NCBI RefSeq assembly: GCF_947623445.1
Contig: NC_135242.1
Location: forward strand, 7,936,001 to 8,000,000
Direction: 5' to 3'
DNA from: Clavelina lepadiformis
Lineage: Eukaryota > Chordata > Ascidiacea > Aplousobranchia > Clavelinidae
Length of the DNA: 64,000 nt
Below, piece by piece: positions 43,185 to 53,439 of this stretch. The notes below the pieces were generated by a model that ran no database searches, was not told the origin of the DNA, and saw only the letters and a program-made list of their open reading frames with translations. The position numbers were made by a program, and so were the translations under genes. Every line of letters begins with the position of its first letter. Position 1 is the stretch's first letter.

Positions 43185-44550
43185 GACTAGATACAACTTA
43201 CAATTCTTTATGAAAAATTCTAAGGTAAGAGACCGGTTGACATTTTAACAACACGGGAACACAACTAACTACCCTTTTTACAATTAAGCAACGCAAACAA
43301 TATGTAATAGTAAGTTTATAATCAGTATATAAGTTTAAGTGTATATAAGCGATGTATGACGATGCTAACAACATTCCCAATGAAGCAAAATTAATTCAGC
43401 CTCCGGTTACAAGCCAAAATATAACGCTGGTTTCAGCAAGAGTAAAAAGACGTGGTAGGCATGCAGCATAGGCACGAACAAAACAAAATTGCAAACCAAA
43501 TTTCATATCCGGTGCTTTTCTATAACTTGAGGTTTTTCACTACAACAAATGCTCCAAATATATTTGCAATTAGAGTTTATGTGATTGTAGACAATAACTA
43601 TACGTACCACTTTCTTCTTATGCTCACTGATACTGCTGAAAACACAACAACAGGGTTAGTAATAAATCATGATTCATGACTGCAGGCGCTGTTCTTAAAC
43701 GCCCTTTGTGTAAACTTTTGGATTCACGCAAACAAGTCTTGAAAACATACAGAAGGTCATTTCCAAAAAAAACTTGTCCTCATTGGTTAATTAGCTATTG
43801 CTGCCTACAGCTACGCCCATCGTTGGCCCAATCACGTTTCTTGTGGCACTTGAATCCGTTCCAATAAGCAGGCATTATAAATACACGCCAAATGAGATTT
43901 GTCACAACAACATTACCGCAAATATCTTAAACATAATTCAAAAATGATTCATACTATCAGTGGAACACAGTGTTTACTGTAGTCCTTCTTGTTTCTGGCG
44001 TAGCTTTCAAGGCAGTAATCAAAGTCTCAAATTGTCAACGCCGATAAATTATTTTGTGTCAGATATTTACCATCAAAATGTCTCATAACCAACTTATAAT
44101 TTGCCCAACTGGCCAAGTATTAATCTACACGCCTGTCCACAAAAGGGCAAAAAATTTATTTAGGCTTTTAGGTTTGTTATGTGAATTAACCTCAACAGAT
44201 CGTGAAATATGCATCGGTTCTTCAGCATTACCATACTGTGCATCATGTAACATTACAACAAAGTCCATCACTTCCGGAAGCTGGCCAAATATGTATTTGT
44301 TTAACTGTCACCAGATTTCACGTTTGGTAATTCTTTGTATATTAACCATGCTGACAGGCGTGCTAATGTAGCACAGCACATTGATATGTATTTAGTTGTA
44401 TAGTTAGATGTATATTCCACGATGTGTTTTTAGATTTATATTAAGATGTACTCCACCCGTATTCTTGTGGCCATAATGTGTGACTGCGTGTTTATGTAGT
44501 ATGAGTAATTGATCGAAATGCCACTTGTGACTTCTTTTATTGTTAGTAAG
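43185..44550. other. Region upstream of HAL, no gene recognised
   Basis: About 1.4 kb. TATA-like minus-strand sequence occurs around 43325-43342, roughly 150 bp upstream of the HAL ATG, and could be its promoter. Open frames up to 105 codons (44054-44371) show no domain. Confidence 0.4.
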
Positions 44551-45149
44551 TTTTCTACACGCGTACACGGTTTACGTCTTTACCCACAATCCCTCCCGAG
44601 GTATGTTACGCTGCCCGCAATTTCTAATCTCACACCCTAATGATACACCGCCCAACAAAAAAAAATTTTTTTGGAGATGCCAGCGATGTTTCAACGGATT
44701 TAGGGTAATTTGAGGTCGTTGATTCCGAATTTGGACTTGGTTTTGCTGAATAAGTTCTAGTTTTCGAGATATGGCTATTTTCTTTATTTCAGCATTTTTC
44801 ACTATTTCTGGCATTAGTGACACTGTTGTAGCTATCATGTTAACGTTTGTGTTTAGGTTGGAACCTCAGAATAGACTCAATTGTGATTCTCATTAATTAA
44901 ACTTGCCTTATTTGTTGATGAACTGACAAAAACGCGCTAATTTTTCCTGATTTCTTGAAATATTTAATGCACTGAAGGCAAGAATCGCTGACCTTGCTAT
45001 CATCAAGTTTGCTTCTTTCGAGTGGTAGGTGTATGAAGCGTTACTCTTCTTGAAACTGGTTAGTTGCATGGGTATGTTTTTGCTTACTTTAACGACTTTT
45101 TTGTGCGGGATATATTCTTGCTATACCTATTAAGTACAATTACTTAAAT

Positions 45150-46050
45150 ATGAGTTCATCACGACGTCGATGTGTAAATAGCTCGGATTCATTTTGCTAC
45201 ATTTGTGGGGAGTATACTGCTGAGATTCAAAGAAAAAACATCACTGATTTTGCCAAGCAAGTATATCTTGCATATTTTGGAGTAAAGCTTGGCGATTAAG
45301 ATAAGCCTTGGGCTCCTCATAAGATTTGTAAAACCTGTATAGAGAGCCTGAGACTATGGAAAAATGGAAAGAAGAAAAGCTTAAAATTCGGAGTGCCTAT
45401 GGCATGGAGAGAGCAGCAAAATCATCACGATGACTGTTATTTTTGTATGGTGAATCTCAGAGGTTTCAATCGCTACAAGAGGAGTACATGGGAGTACCCC
45501 AACTTGGAGCCAGCAAGGCGACCGGTCGAGCACTGCAAAAGCATTCCTGTACCTGTGTTTACATCACTGCCAGATTTGCAAGAAACAGATATTGAGGAAA
45601 AGCATGAAATGAAACATAGTGAAGCAAGTGGTGACAGTTTTAGTGATTACGAAGAAAGCTTTTTCACTCTCGAACAGTACAAAAAAGGAGCTTAATAATC
45701 TTATCACTTATCAGAGACCTTGACTTACCAAAAGAAGCATCTGAGATTTAAGGTTCCAGACTGAAGGAGAAGAACTGTTTAAAGGCGGATGCAAAGATAA
45801 CAGCGTACCGGACTTGGGAAGAGGAACTTCTACTTTTCTTCAGTCAAGATGCAGACCTTGTATATTGTAAAGATATACCTGGACTTCTCCTCAAAATGGA
45901 AGTCCTAGACTACAAACCGGAAGACTGGCGATTGTTATAGACAGCTCTACCAGAAGTTTAAAATGTGTTCTGTTGCACAAAAGCAATCGCTATGCATCTC
46001 TGCCAATTTCTCATTCAACAAAACTGAAAGAAGAGTATGAAAACGTCAGT
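45150..46050 (+). pseudogene. Broken transposon-associated zinc-cluster gene
   Basis: Conceptual sequence starting MSSSRRRCVNSSDSFCYICG, with paired cysteines also in CKTCIESLRLW and DDCYFCMVNL, then RPVEHCKSIPVPVFTSLPDL. I recognise this as a family that occurs in many near-identical copies in invertebrate genomes and behaves like a mobile-element protein; I cannot assign its superfamily with certainty. The copy is a fossil with a few breaks. It ends abruptly where the large inverted-repeat element begins (about 46064). The AT-rich leader from about 44560, with a run of A then T near 44660, probably belongs to the same element. Confidence 0.6.
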
Positions 46051-46087
46051 AGTATAGTACTGCCACCCTAAGACCCCCCCTCCATAT

Positions 46088-46628
46088 GGTAACTCTATGG
46101 TAACCTGCCATATAGTCATGGTTCGTGAGCGGCACCACGCGAAAAGTAAAATCTTGAAAGGGCACCACGCGGAAAGAATATTCTTGAAAGTTGCAGTTAC
46201 CTTTTGTGGCAGAGCAGCACCACGCGGAAAGAAAAATCTTGTGAAATGGAAATAGTCTAAGTCTGTTAGTTGTTGTAATCTAGTTTGCAATAACATTATA
46301 GAAAAGAAAAGTATCAAAACAAAAGATTGCGCGTTTGTTGTAATCTAGTTTGTAATAGAATGCAAAATCTAGTTTGTAATAACATTATAGAAAGAAAAGA
46401 TTAACCATTACAAACAAAACATTGCGCGTTATAATGAAAGTCATGCGAATGCGTTGCACTCGATCAATTCACGTCCAGTTGTTATTCGTTTGTTTCCAAA
46501 ATGTAGATGGTTGAAGCAAAAACAATTAGACTAGCCTTTATTAAGGGAAAGGAGTAATCAGACTATTGCCAAAACGCTTTGAAAGAGTTATTGCGGTTCA
46601 AGTCAGTGCTGAAACTAACGTCTTGCAC
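46088..46628 (+). repeat. Left arm of the 46-48 kb palindrome
   Basis: 541-bp arm, reverse complement of 47329-47869 with very few differences. It translates on the minus strand into a 100-codon frame that reappears on the plus strand in the other arm; this mirror coding is a result of the palindrome and is not a gene. Confidence 0.85.
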
Positions 46629-46922
46629 AATCTTTATGAAAGAAATGTTATAAGGGGACATTTTTGGAAGGGTATATAATCGCTTCCCACCTTAGGTAAA
46701 ATGAATGTTTATCATTTAAATCGGTAAAAAACCATAACAAGATTCAAAAATCTGATTTACGGTGTTTCAATATTGATCAACGATTTTCACTAACCAATTA
46801 AACATGACATTTAAGGTCACCAATAAAGTAGCTTTGAATAAATCCAGTGATGTAGGCCTAAATTTGACTGAAGTTGCATTGGAAGTGTCGACTGAAATCC
46901 AGCTGTGAAGCAGTACAGTAGA

Positions 46923-47340
46923 TTACAACGTGGAAACGGATGTGTCTCGGAAATAACACATTTGGCTTGTCTTGATTTGTTGAAAATTTGGAAATTCTTT
47001 CACCTGTTTGTCTACTTCTTTGGCATGTTCACAAATCTCGTCAGTTAGTTCCACTTTATTGATGCGGGCCAGGAGCTTTGAAACCTTTATTCCTTGTTTA
47101 TCTTTTTTCTTGATGAAAAGCGATCTCGATGATTCTGGGATAATCAACGCGATTAAGCGGAAGGGAAGACCAAGAAGAGTAGAGACAAACTGAAATATAA
47201 AAGAACGGAGTTATTTCCAAAAGCATATTTACAAAGTGGTAAAGCTTGTCTATTTTTAGCCTACAGTTATTTCAGGCCAATCGCTCCAGTTGTAAGCAAT
47301 CCCACCCATAACCATGTATCCAAGTGCAGTGCAAGACGTT
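46923..47340 (-). pseudogene. Two-exon fragment of an SLC22-like organic ion transporter
   Basis: Minus-strand reading: an exon ending ALGYMVMGGIAYNWSDWPEI at 47265, a donor GTAGGC, a 75-bp intron (47264-47190) and an acceptor TTTCAG, then an exon starting at 47189 with LLGLPFRLIALIIPESSRSL. Transmembrane-like stretches followed by the PES-R-L-x5 loop and a charged LLARINKVELTDEICEHAKE stretch match the layout of SLC22 (OCT/OAT) transporters at the start of the large cytoplasmic loop. Only about 110 codons are present. No further transporter exons are seen nearby, so this looks like a captured or stranded gene piece and not a working gene. The family call rests on motif resemblance only. Confidence 0.5.
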
Positions 47341-47869
47341 AGTTTCAGCACTGACTTGAACCGCAATAACTCTTTCAAAGCGTTTTGGCAATAGTCTGAT
47401 TACTCCTTTCCCTTAATAAAGGCTAGTCTAATTGTTTTTGCTTCAACCATCTACATTTTGGAAACAAACGAATAACAACTGGACGTGAATTGATCGAGTG
47501 CAACGCATTCGCATGACTTTCATTATAACGCGCAATGTTTTGTTTGTAATGGTTAATCTTTTCTTTCTATAATGTTATTACAAACTAGATTTTGCATTCT
47601 ATTACAAACTAGATTACAACAAACGCGCAATCTTTTGTTTTGATACTTTTCTTTTCTATAATGTTATTGCAAACTAGATTACAACAACTAACAGACTTAG
47701 ACTATTTCCATTTCACAAGATTTTTCTTTCCGCGTGGTGCCGCTCTGCCACAAAAGGTAACTGCAACTTTCAAGGATATTCTTTCCGCGTGGTGCCCTTT
47801 CAAGATTTTACTTTTCGCGTGGTGCCGCTCACGAACCATGACTATATGGCAGGTTACCATAGAGTTACC
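47329..47869 (-). repeat. Right arm of the 46-48 kb palindrome
   Basis: Reverse complement of the left arm. Its inner end runs directly into the upstream SLC22-like exon, so both arms include a little of that exon's coding frame. Confidence 0.85.
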
Positions 47870-48499
47870 GGGATCACGACATATGACCGTGAACAAACTC
47901 ACCGGCGACAACTGGTAGTGGACAACTGACCGGCAACAAATTGGCCGGCGATCAAATTAACCGTGACGTAAACTAGCCGGCGATGAAATTAACCGGCGAC
48001 AAATTGGCCGTCAAAAGGTCAAAATTCTAATTCACTATCTAGTCGCTATCTAGTCACTATCCAATTTAGTATGTGTATTGCAGTCAAGGTTGCCACTCGT
48101 AGAGTTTTTTGGCCCCTTGTAGGGTGTAGGGTGACCCTACGGGTTTTTCACCTTTATTCATAGATTTCCTATTGTTACATGCATTTTCCCGGTCTAGACG
48201 AGTTGTTTGATGAGATTATGAAACAATGCGTTGTAGCCTATCTCATGTAACAATGGACTCATTGCAATAACAATGGACACTTTAGTTAAGTAAATTGTCA
48301 GATTGAAGCTGTACGTCAGGACTCCCACGGTCAATTTACCTCCCGGTCAATTTTCATTCCGGTAAGTCTGTTCCCGGTTAGTTTGTTCGCGGTCAATTTA
48401 CATCACAGTCAGTTTGTTCGCGGTCAATTTACGTCACGTTCAGTTGTCCCCGGTGAGTTTGTTCGCGTTCATTTTCCCGCGGCCATATGTCGTGGAACC
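47870..48499. mobile_element. Mutator-like non-autonomous element
   Basis: 630 bp with ends GGGATCACGACATATG and CATATGTCGTGGAACC, flanked by an exact 9-bp duplication AGAGTTACC (47861-47869 and 48500-48508); 9 bp is the Mutator signature. Subterminal regions on both sides are built from degenerate 14-17-bp tandem units around ACCGGCGACAAATTG or its complement. It is non-coding. It split the outer part of the right arm of the larger palindromic element and is therefore younger. Confidence 0.85.
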
Positions 48500-48536
48500 A
48501 GAGTTACCATATGAGGGGGGGGAGGTTCTTTGGGTG

Positions 48537-49975
48537 AATTCTTGGACCATATTAGAGAGGTTCTCAGGCAAATTCTAACAAATGATTTCTGAGCTATACT
48601 GGCCGAGAAATATTAATTCACAGTATTAAACCAAAGGTTCACCGTGCGAAAAATATTAATGAGACTGACCATTTCATTGCAAGTACAGTAGATCACGCAA
48701 CCTGTTGTTAAAGATAAGCGGTAGGTTATTCAAAAAGTTTTATTTGAGTTATTTAAGGTTTTATTGGAGTTAGATTAACATTACAAGGTAGATTTAGGTT
48801 AGGTTTAAGTTACATATGTTTATGTTATAACATTTAGGTTATGTTAACATCAAAATGTAAAAATAGCTTTCAACGTATGATTTTTCTGGTGAAATATTGG
48901 TAGCCAATATTAATTGTTTTTTTCACACTATACTCTAAGTTGTAAACAACGACGGTTCACTGTGAAACAACTTTCCGCTGACATCTTCTAACTTGAGCAT
49001 TTACCTGCAGAGATTTTCTGTTAAGCTCGCAAAAAATGAATTTATTGCATTATTTTTGCGTTGTTTCAAGTCAAAAAAAGTTTGCTTTAAATAGTCTATT
49101 TCAGCAGCATGTGTAATCGGCAAACTTACAAATGCTGATCACCTACGGGGTGTCTTTCAGGCTAGCAAGGCCCGAATTTCACACTCCCCTGCATATTAGA
49201 AATTTACACGATTTCTTGAAGTTTTATATTGAACAGGTTGAAAAAGATAATGATATGAATGACTGGTTGAAACTGATACAGAACAGCTAGAAATGTCAGA
49301 AATCAACGTAGTTCGACTTCGTATGTGTGGCACGTCTGATACGTGTGTAACGTATGATACGTGTGTTTACATGTGATTGCTATCGGTACAGAACCCAGGG
49401 TAATATTATTTTATAACCTGAAAACCCAAACAAGGACTAAGTAACGGAAATGACACTACCCTGTGAATCTGTAAGCGATATCAATAATAATTGGCATTAC
49501 TGGTAAATTTGATCTCAATCACGTGACTAACAAATACAGACATTAAAATAGGTTTACTGGCAACTAACGTATCATACTGCATGCAAAAAAAAACAATTAA
49601 ATAAGTCAGAAATTGTCTGGGATTAAAGCTAATGCGAGATTGAATCGAAAAAGAAATAATACCGGTAAATGTGTGAAGCCAGACTCTCAGTAGCTCCTCC
49701 GCAGCTAAAGGAAGGCGTCGTGGGTCCTCGTCAGACTAAGATTGCAGGCCGGCGTGGGTCCTTGATGTCGTTGCAGCAAAGATTGCAGAGCTTTTCTACA
49801 GCTGATTATTATTATTATTAAATAATTATTTATCTACGTGTCAGCTTTAACTCAATGTATCTCCCAACACATTGCTAACACATTGTTTTCCTCGCAGCAC
49901 ATGTTCTGAAATGTTGCGTTTTTCTTGTCGAACATTTTTACTCCCATCGCTTCACGTTTTATAAGCTCGCACTTA
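48537..49975. other. AT-rich interval between mobile elements
   Basis: No coding exon recognised. Contains TTAGGTTA-like stretches near 48790-48850 that are too irregular to be telomeric, and an imperfect pair of GTGGGTCCT-containing segments near 49725-49765. Confidence 0.4.
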
Positions 49976-50559
49976 TGGAACGCCAACGCCGCAAAAATAG
50001 CAAAGTGCTAAATTGTATCGCAACTTTGCAAATTATGTTTTGTTTTCATGATTTGATTTGAGGGTTTTCAAACGTAATTTGATAGATTCCAATCAAGAAA
50101 CAACAAGCCAAACGTCAAAACCGGCATTCAAACGGGCTTTTCTGTGACTGCCGTTGCACGATTCATATGCCAATTATCAAAATGGTTTTGCAACATTTAC
50201 AATTACACCACAGTTTTATAAACTTGATTTTTTTAAATCAAACCACGACATTTTAGGTCAGATTTAACAAATCCAAAGCAAACTGGCTGTTGGCAAGTTA
50301 CAATCCCCAATGGTAAATGGTGTTTTCTTTAATCGGGTTGCAGTTTTGTCAATCAAATGTCCGTTTTTTTATTCATGTAACTTATACCATGAATTATAAA
50401 ATGGCCAAATGATTGGAAATTAGTCTTCGTAAATTAAGAATGGGCTGACCAATTGGCAAAATACATGCGTTATTAGACAAACATACACAAATTGCTGAAC
50501 CAACATCATTCCTAAAAATACTAAATGATTCTATAAAAGTACGTATGAATCGCATAACG

Positions 50560-50830
50560 TCTTCATGAATTGTCAAGTATACATGATTCGTCAAATGTAT
50601 AGATGATTTGCCAAAAGTGCATGATTCGCTAAATGTCCATGATTTGGTAAATGCATGCGTGATTTGCCAAATGTACATGATTCGGTGAATTTAAGCATGA
50701 TTTGAAAAATGCACATGATTTGCCAAATGTACATGTTCGATAAATGTATGTGACTTACCGAATGTATATGGTTCGGTAACTGTACACATGATTTGCCAAA
50801 AGTACATGGTTGATCATATGTACATGGTTC
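50560..50830. repeat. Minisatellite, 18-22-bp unit
   Basis: At least ten degenerate copies built on CATGATT(T/C)G(C/G)(C/T)AAATGTA within the left arm of the 50-52 kb element. An inverted block of about six copies lies at 51590-51722. Confidence 0.8.
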
Positions 50831-51407
50831 GTTGTTAGAGTGCGCCAAGTGTGCAAAAATGTTTTTGACGTCATAAATCGTTTTTCTTTTGGCGGGAAGC
50901 AAGAAGCAAAGGTATTTGACAGAAGACAAAGTTTTGTGACTAACTTATCTTTGGAGACAGGCGGAAAGTTATCCTGTACCGTCAGTGCAAAATACTTTGC
51001 GATCAGAATTAAGCGTAGGTTTACGAAGAATAGAATGTTTCTTTAGAAGTTATTTCAACACTAAACGCGTTAGGTTATGTTCTGTTTGATATGTGACTAT
51101 TAAGCTGAGCCAGATAGGGTACCGGTATGGATGTTAATGATTTGATACCGGTACTGCAATGTTGTGGTAGGCTGGTATATCCTGCAGGCTAGCCTTTCAA
51201 GAGCGCCTAGCGTTTTATTAAGCAGTACATGAGTATGGTGGGGTTAATTCTACTTTTGCAAATTGCTGGCCTGAATAGAAAGGAATTAACAACTGAAGAA
51301 GTGCAGGGCGGTTGAAGGCTAGTTGAAGTATAACACGTTATCAGTAACTATTTTTCTGTAGACGAGTTGATTAAAGTTAAAGTCTGTTCAACGTTTTAAA
51401 CAAACAT

Positions 51408-51440
51408 AAATAAAATACAATAAAATAAAATAAAATAAAA
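51408..51440. repeat. (TAAAA)n simple repeat
   Basis: Six or so TAAAA/TAAAATA units in the centre of the 50-52 kb palindromic element. Confidence 0.85.
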
Positions 51441-52074
51441 CGCTTTCAAGAGTGCCTTTTAGCTTTTTATATTATCTTCTGTCAAATACCTTTGCTTCTT
51501 GCTTCCCACCAAGAGAAAAACGATTTATGACGTCAAAAACATTTTTGCACACTTGGCGCACTCTTACAACGAACCATGTAACCTATATTTGATCAACCAC
51601 GTACTTTTGGCAAATCATGCACACATTCACCGAATCATGTACATTTGGCAAATCACGCATGCATTTACCAAATCATGTACATTTAGCGAATCATGCACTT
51701 TTGGCAAATCATCTATACATTTCACGAAGTTACGTTTGAAAATCCTCAAATCAAATCATGAAAGCAAAACATAATTTGCAAAGTTGCGATACAATTTAAC
51801 ACCTTGCTATTTTTGCGGCGTTTGGCGTTCCATACGCACTTCTACCAGCGAGCAGAGAGACAGATATAGAAAATCACCAAAATGAACAGATAAGCTGTCT
51901 GCGCTAGTCATGGTGATTGCAACTCAATAGACATTTTAAAAGCAGTGGTAGCCTATTACTCTGTTCTTGGTTATGCGTAATATTGAGAAAGTGCACAGCA
52001 CCTACAATGAAAAAATTTGAGGTAAACTATTTCTGTTGTAATATTAAAACCTTTCGGCTGACAAGAGGTTAAAG

Positions 52075-52340
52075 CAGGGGTTCTTAACCTTTTTATAGTC
52101 GTGGCCCACTTTCAATGCTGATCACCTAAGTTTTGGACCTGGACCTGGAGTTTTGGACAACACAAAATCATATAAGTCATTATCACTTAAATCATATAAT
52201 TTGATCAAACAACAATGCTAATTTGGACGTTACAAAATTGTCACCAACTAAATAAAACTAAAATTTTCACCAACTTTATAATTTTCCAAATAGCTCTGTG
52301 ACCCACCAGTGGGGCATGGCTCACCGGTTAAGAACCTATG
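52075..52340. mobile_element. hAT-type MITE (266 bp)
   Basis: Starts CAGGGGTTCTTAACCTTTT and ends GGTTAAGAACCTATG. The flanking octamers GGTTAAAG and GGTTAGAC agree at five of eight positions, so the target duplication has decayed or the copy is old. Subterminal GTGGCCCA and TGACCCACC motifs follow the hAT-Charlie pattern. Confidence 0.75.
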
Positions 52341-52439
52341 GGTTAGACCTAGAGTATTCTAACCGCACGTAACAATAGAGTCAGATAATTCAACAGGTAA
52401 ATTAAGATACTCGTAACATCAGGAAAGACTAGCCTCTGC

Positions 52440-52989
52440 AGGCACATCTCCTCTGTATCCCATTTAAGCTTTTTGAACGCCTTTTACTTGCACGGTTTGA
52501 ACCAATCATTGAACCGATTCTGCCCACAAAGTTAGCAGGTTTCCGACACGGACGAAGAAGTATCGAACGGCGGAAGAAAGAAGGTTTGGTATCAGTTGAT
52601 CTGACCGCTGACCGCTGATCTGACTTACGACACAGTGGATTTATTCAGAAAATGCTTCACATAATCCTTGATCGTCACCTTGTGCGTTTTCTTTGTGAGC
52701 TGATTTCCAATAGGCGATAATACCCATACGTAATAGCTTATTGAGGTGCCTGGCAGCAATTTCGTGGGTGCAGACACATTTACGGTCTGCACCAGCAACT
52801 GTTTACAGCGCTACGGAATATGCAGCCCGGGTGGTGTCGAAGCAAGCAAACACAAACAAATTGGACGTGATCTTCAATAAAATCATGCGCATCATCACTG
52901 TGTTTATACGACCAACTGCAACGGCGTACCTATCCGTCCTCCCAGTATTGACAAGCATACTACCACCCAGCCTACATATAGAGGATTGA
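52440..52989 (+). mobile_element. Decayed LINE (reverse transcriptase gene fragment)
   Basis: Conceptual pieces resemble a non-LTR reverse transcriptase: KLFERLLLARFEPIIEPILP followed by AGFRHGRRS-type and SVDLTA-type motifs around 52460-52620, then a C-terminal region at 52741-52989 with APATVYSATEYA and a MRIITVFIRPTATAYLSVLP stretch. The piece holding the YxDD core is missing, and the remaining parts lie in different frames with stops between them. The order and orientation are those of one truncated copy. The clade (Jockey- or CR1-like) is not certain. Confidence 0.7.
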
Positions 52990-53439
52990 CCGGGTTGACT
53001 TTTTTCTGTTGGGCTAATTTTGAAAATTGCCTGGGTTTGTTCCAAACTTTGCATTTACTGTAGCTTCAATACTCTCATCCTGTTAATCTAACGGTGTATA
53101 GTTAAGCTTTCTTTCAGTAAACTATAATTTAAAACAAGTTTATGGCTACATAAGTTGAGAAACTTTCCATAGGTGACCAGTTGAAAACGAAATGGTAGTG
53201 CAGTAACAACTTCTCAACAGAAAATATATTCCCTTTAGTCGTGTTAGATGTAACAGCAGTCAGACTAAAATACTAAACGGTTATATGACCACAATAAACT
53301 CGATCGCTGTTGTAACAAGCTACAAAAAAGGGAGTTGGCTTCGAAGCTCTGCTTTTCTCGAAACTGACAACAGCAACAGCACTCCTACGCGTTTGGCGAA
53401 TGTTGTTGTTGGCTATACAGCAGTTAGGTTTAGAGAAAT

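Larger units (their letters stand above)
46064..48536. mobile_element. 2.5-kb inverted-repeat element carrying transporter-like exons
   Basis: Arms 46088-46628 and 47329-47869 are near-perfect reverse complements of about 541 bp each. The outermost part of the right arm continues at 48509-48536, beyond a 639-bp insertion with its target duplication. The end sequences share CACCC(T/A)AAGA followed by a C-run and ATATGGTAACTC. A motif CACCACGCG recurs three times in each arm. The roughly 700-bp centre contains two exons resembling an SLC22 transporter on the minus strand. The element truncates the zinc-cluster fossil on its left. Target duplications are unclear and the superfamily is unknown. 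Confidence 0.75.
49976..51832. mobile_element. 1.9-kb palindromic TIR element with internal minisatellites
   Basis: The ends read TGGAACGCC(A)ACGCCGC and its reverse complement, flanked by TA on both sides, which fits a TA target duplication. The first 120 bp and last 110 bp match over nearly their full length. Further in, both arms contain degenerate copies of an 18-22-bp unit around CATGATTTGCCAAATGTA. Next to the arms' inner ends both carry GTGCGCCAAGTGTGCAAAAA and a TGACGTCA-containing stretch. The left arm is longer, so the two arms have diverged in repeat number. No transposase frame; the open frames there are just the repeat read in codons. Confidence 0.75.

Noticed and set aside
46015-47918. 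Two nearly identical 90-100-codon open frames on opposite strands (46015-46317 minus, 47640-47918 plus)
   Set aside because: They are the two arms of the palindromic element read in the same relative frame; no domain or splice signal supports a protein.
48780-48850. Telomere-like TTAGGT repeats
   Set aside because: Copies are irregular and few, with no tandem periodicity.
50394-51774. His/Asn-rich frames on both strands around 50.4-51.8 kb
   Set aside because: They are translations of the CATGATTTGCC-type minisatellite, in frame only because of unit length.
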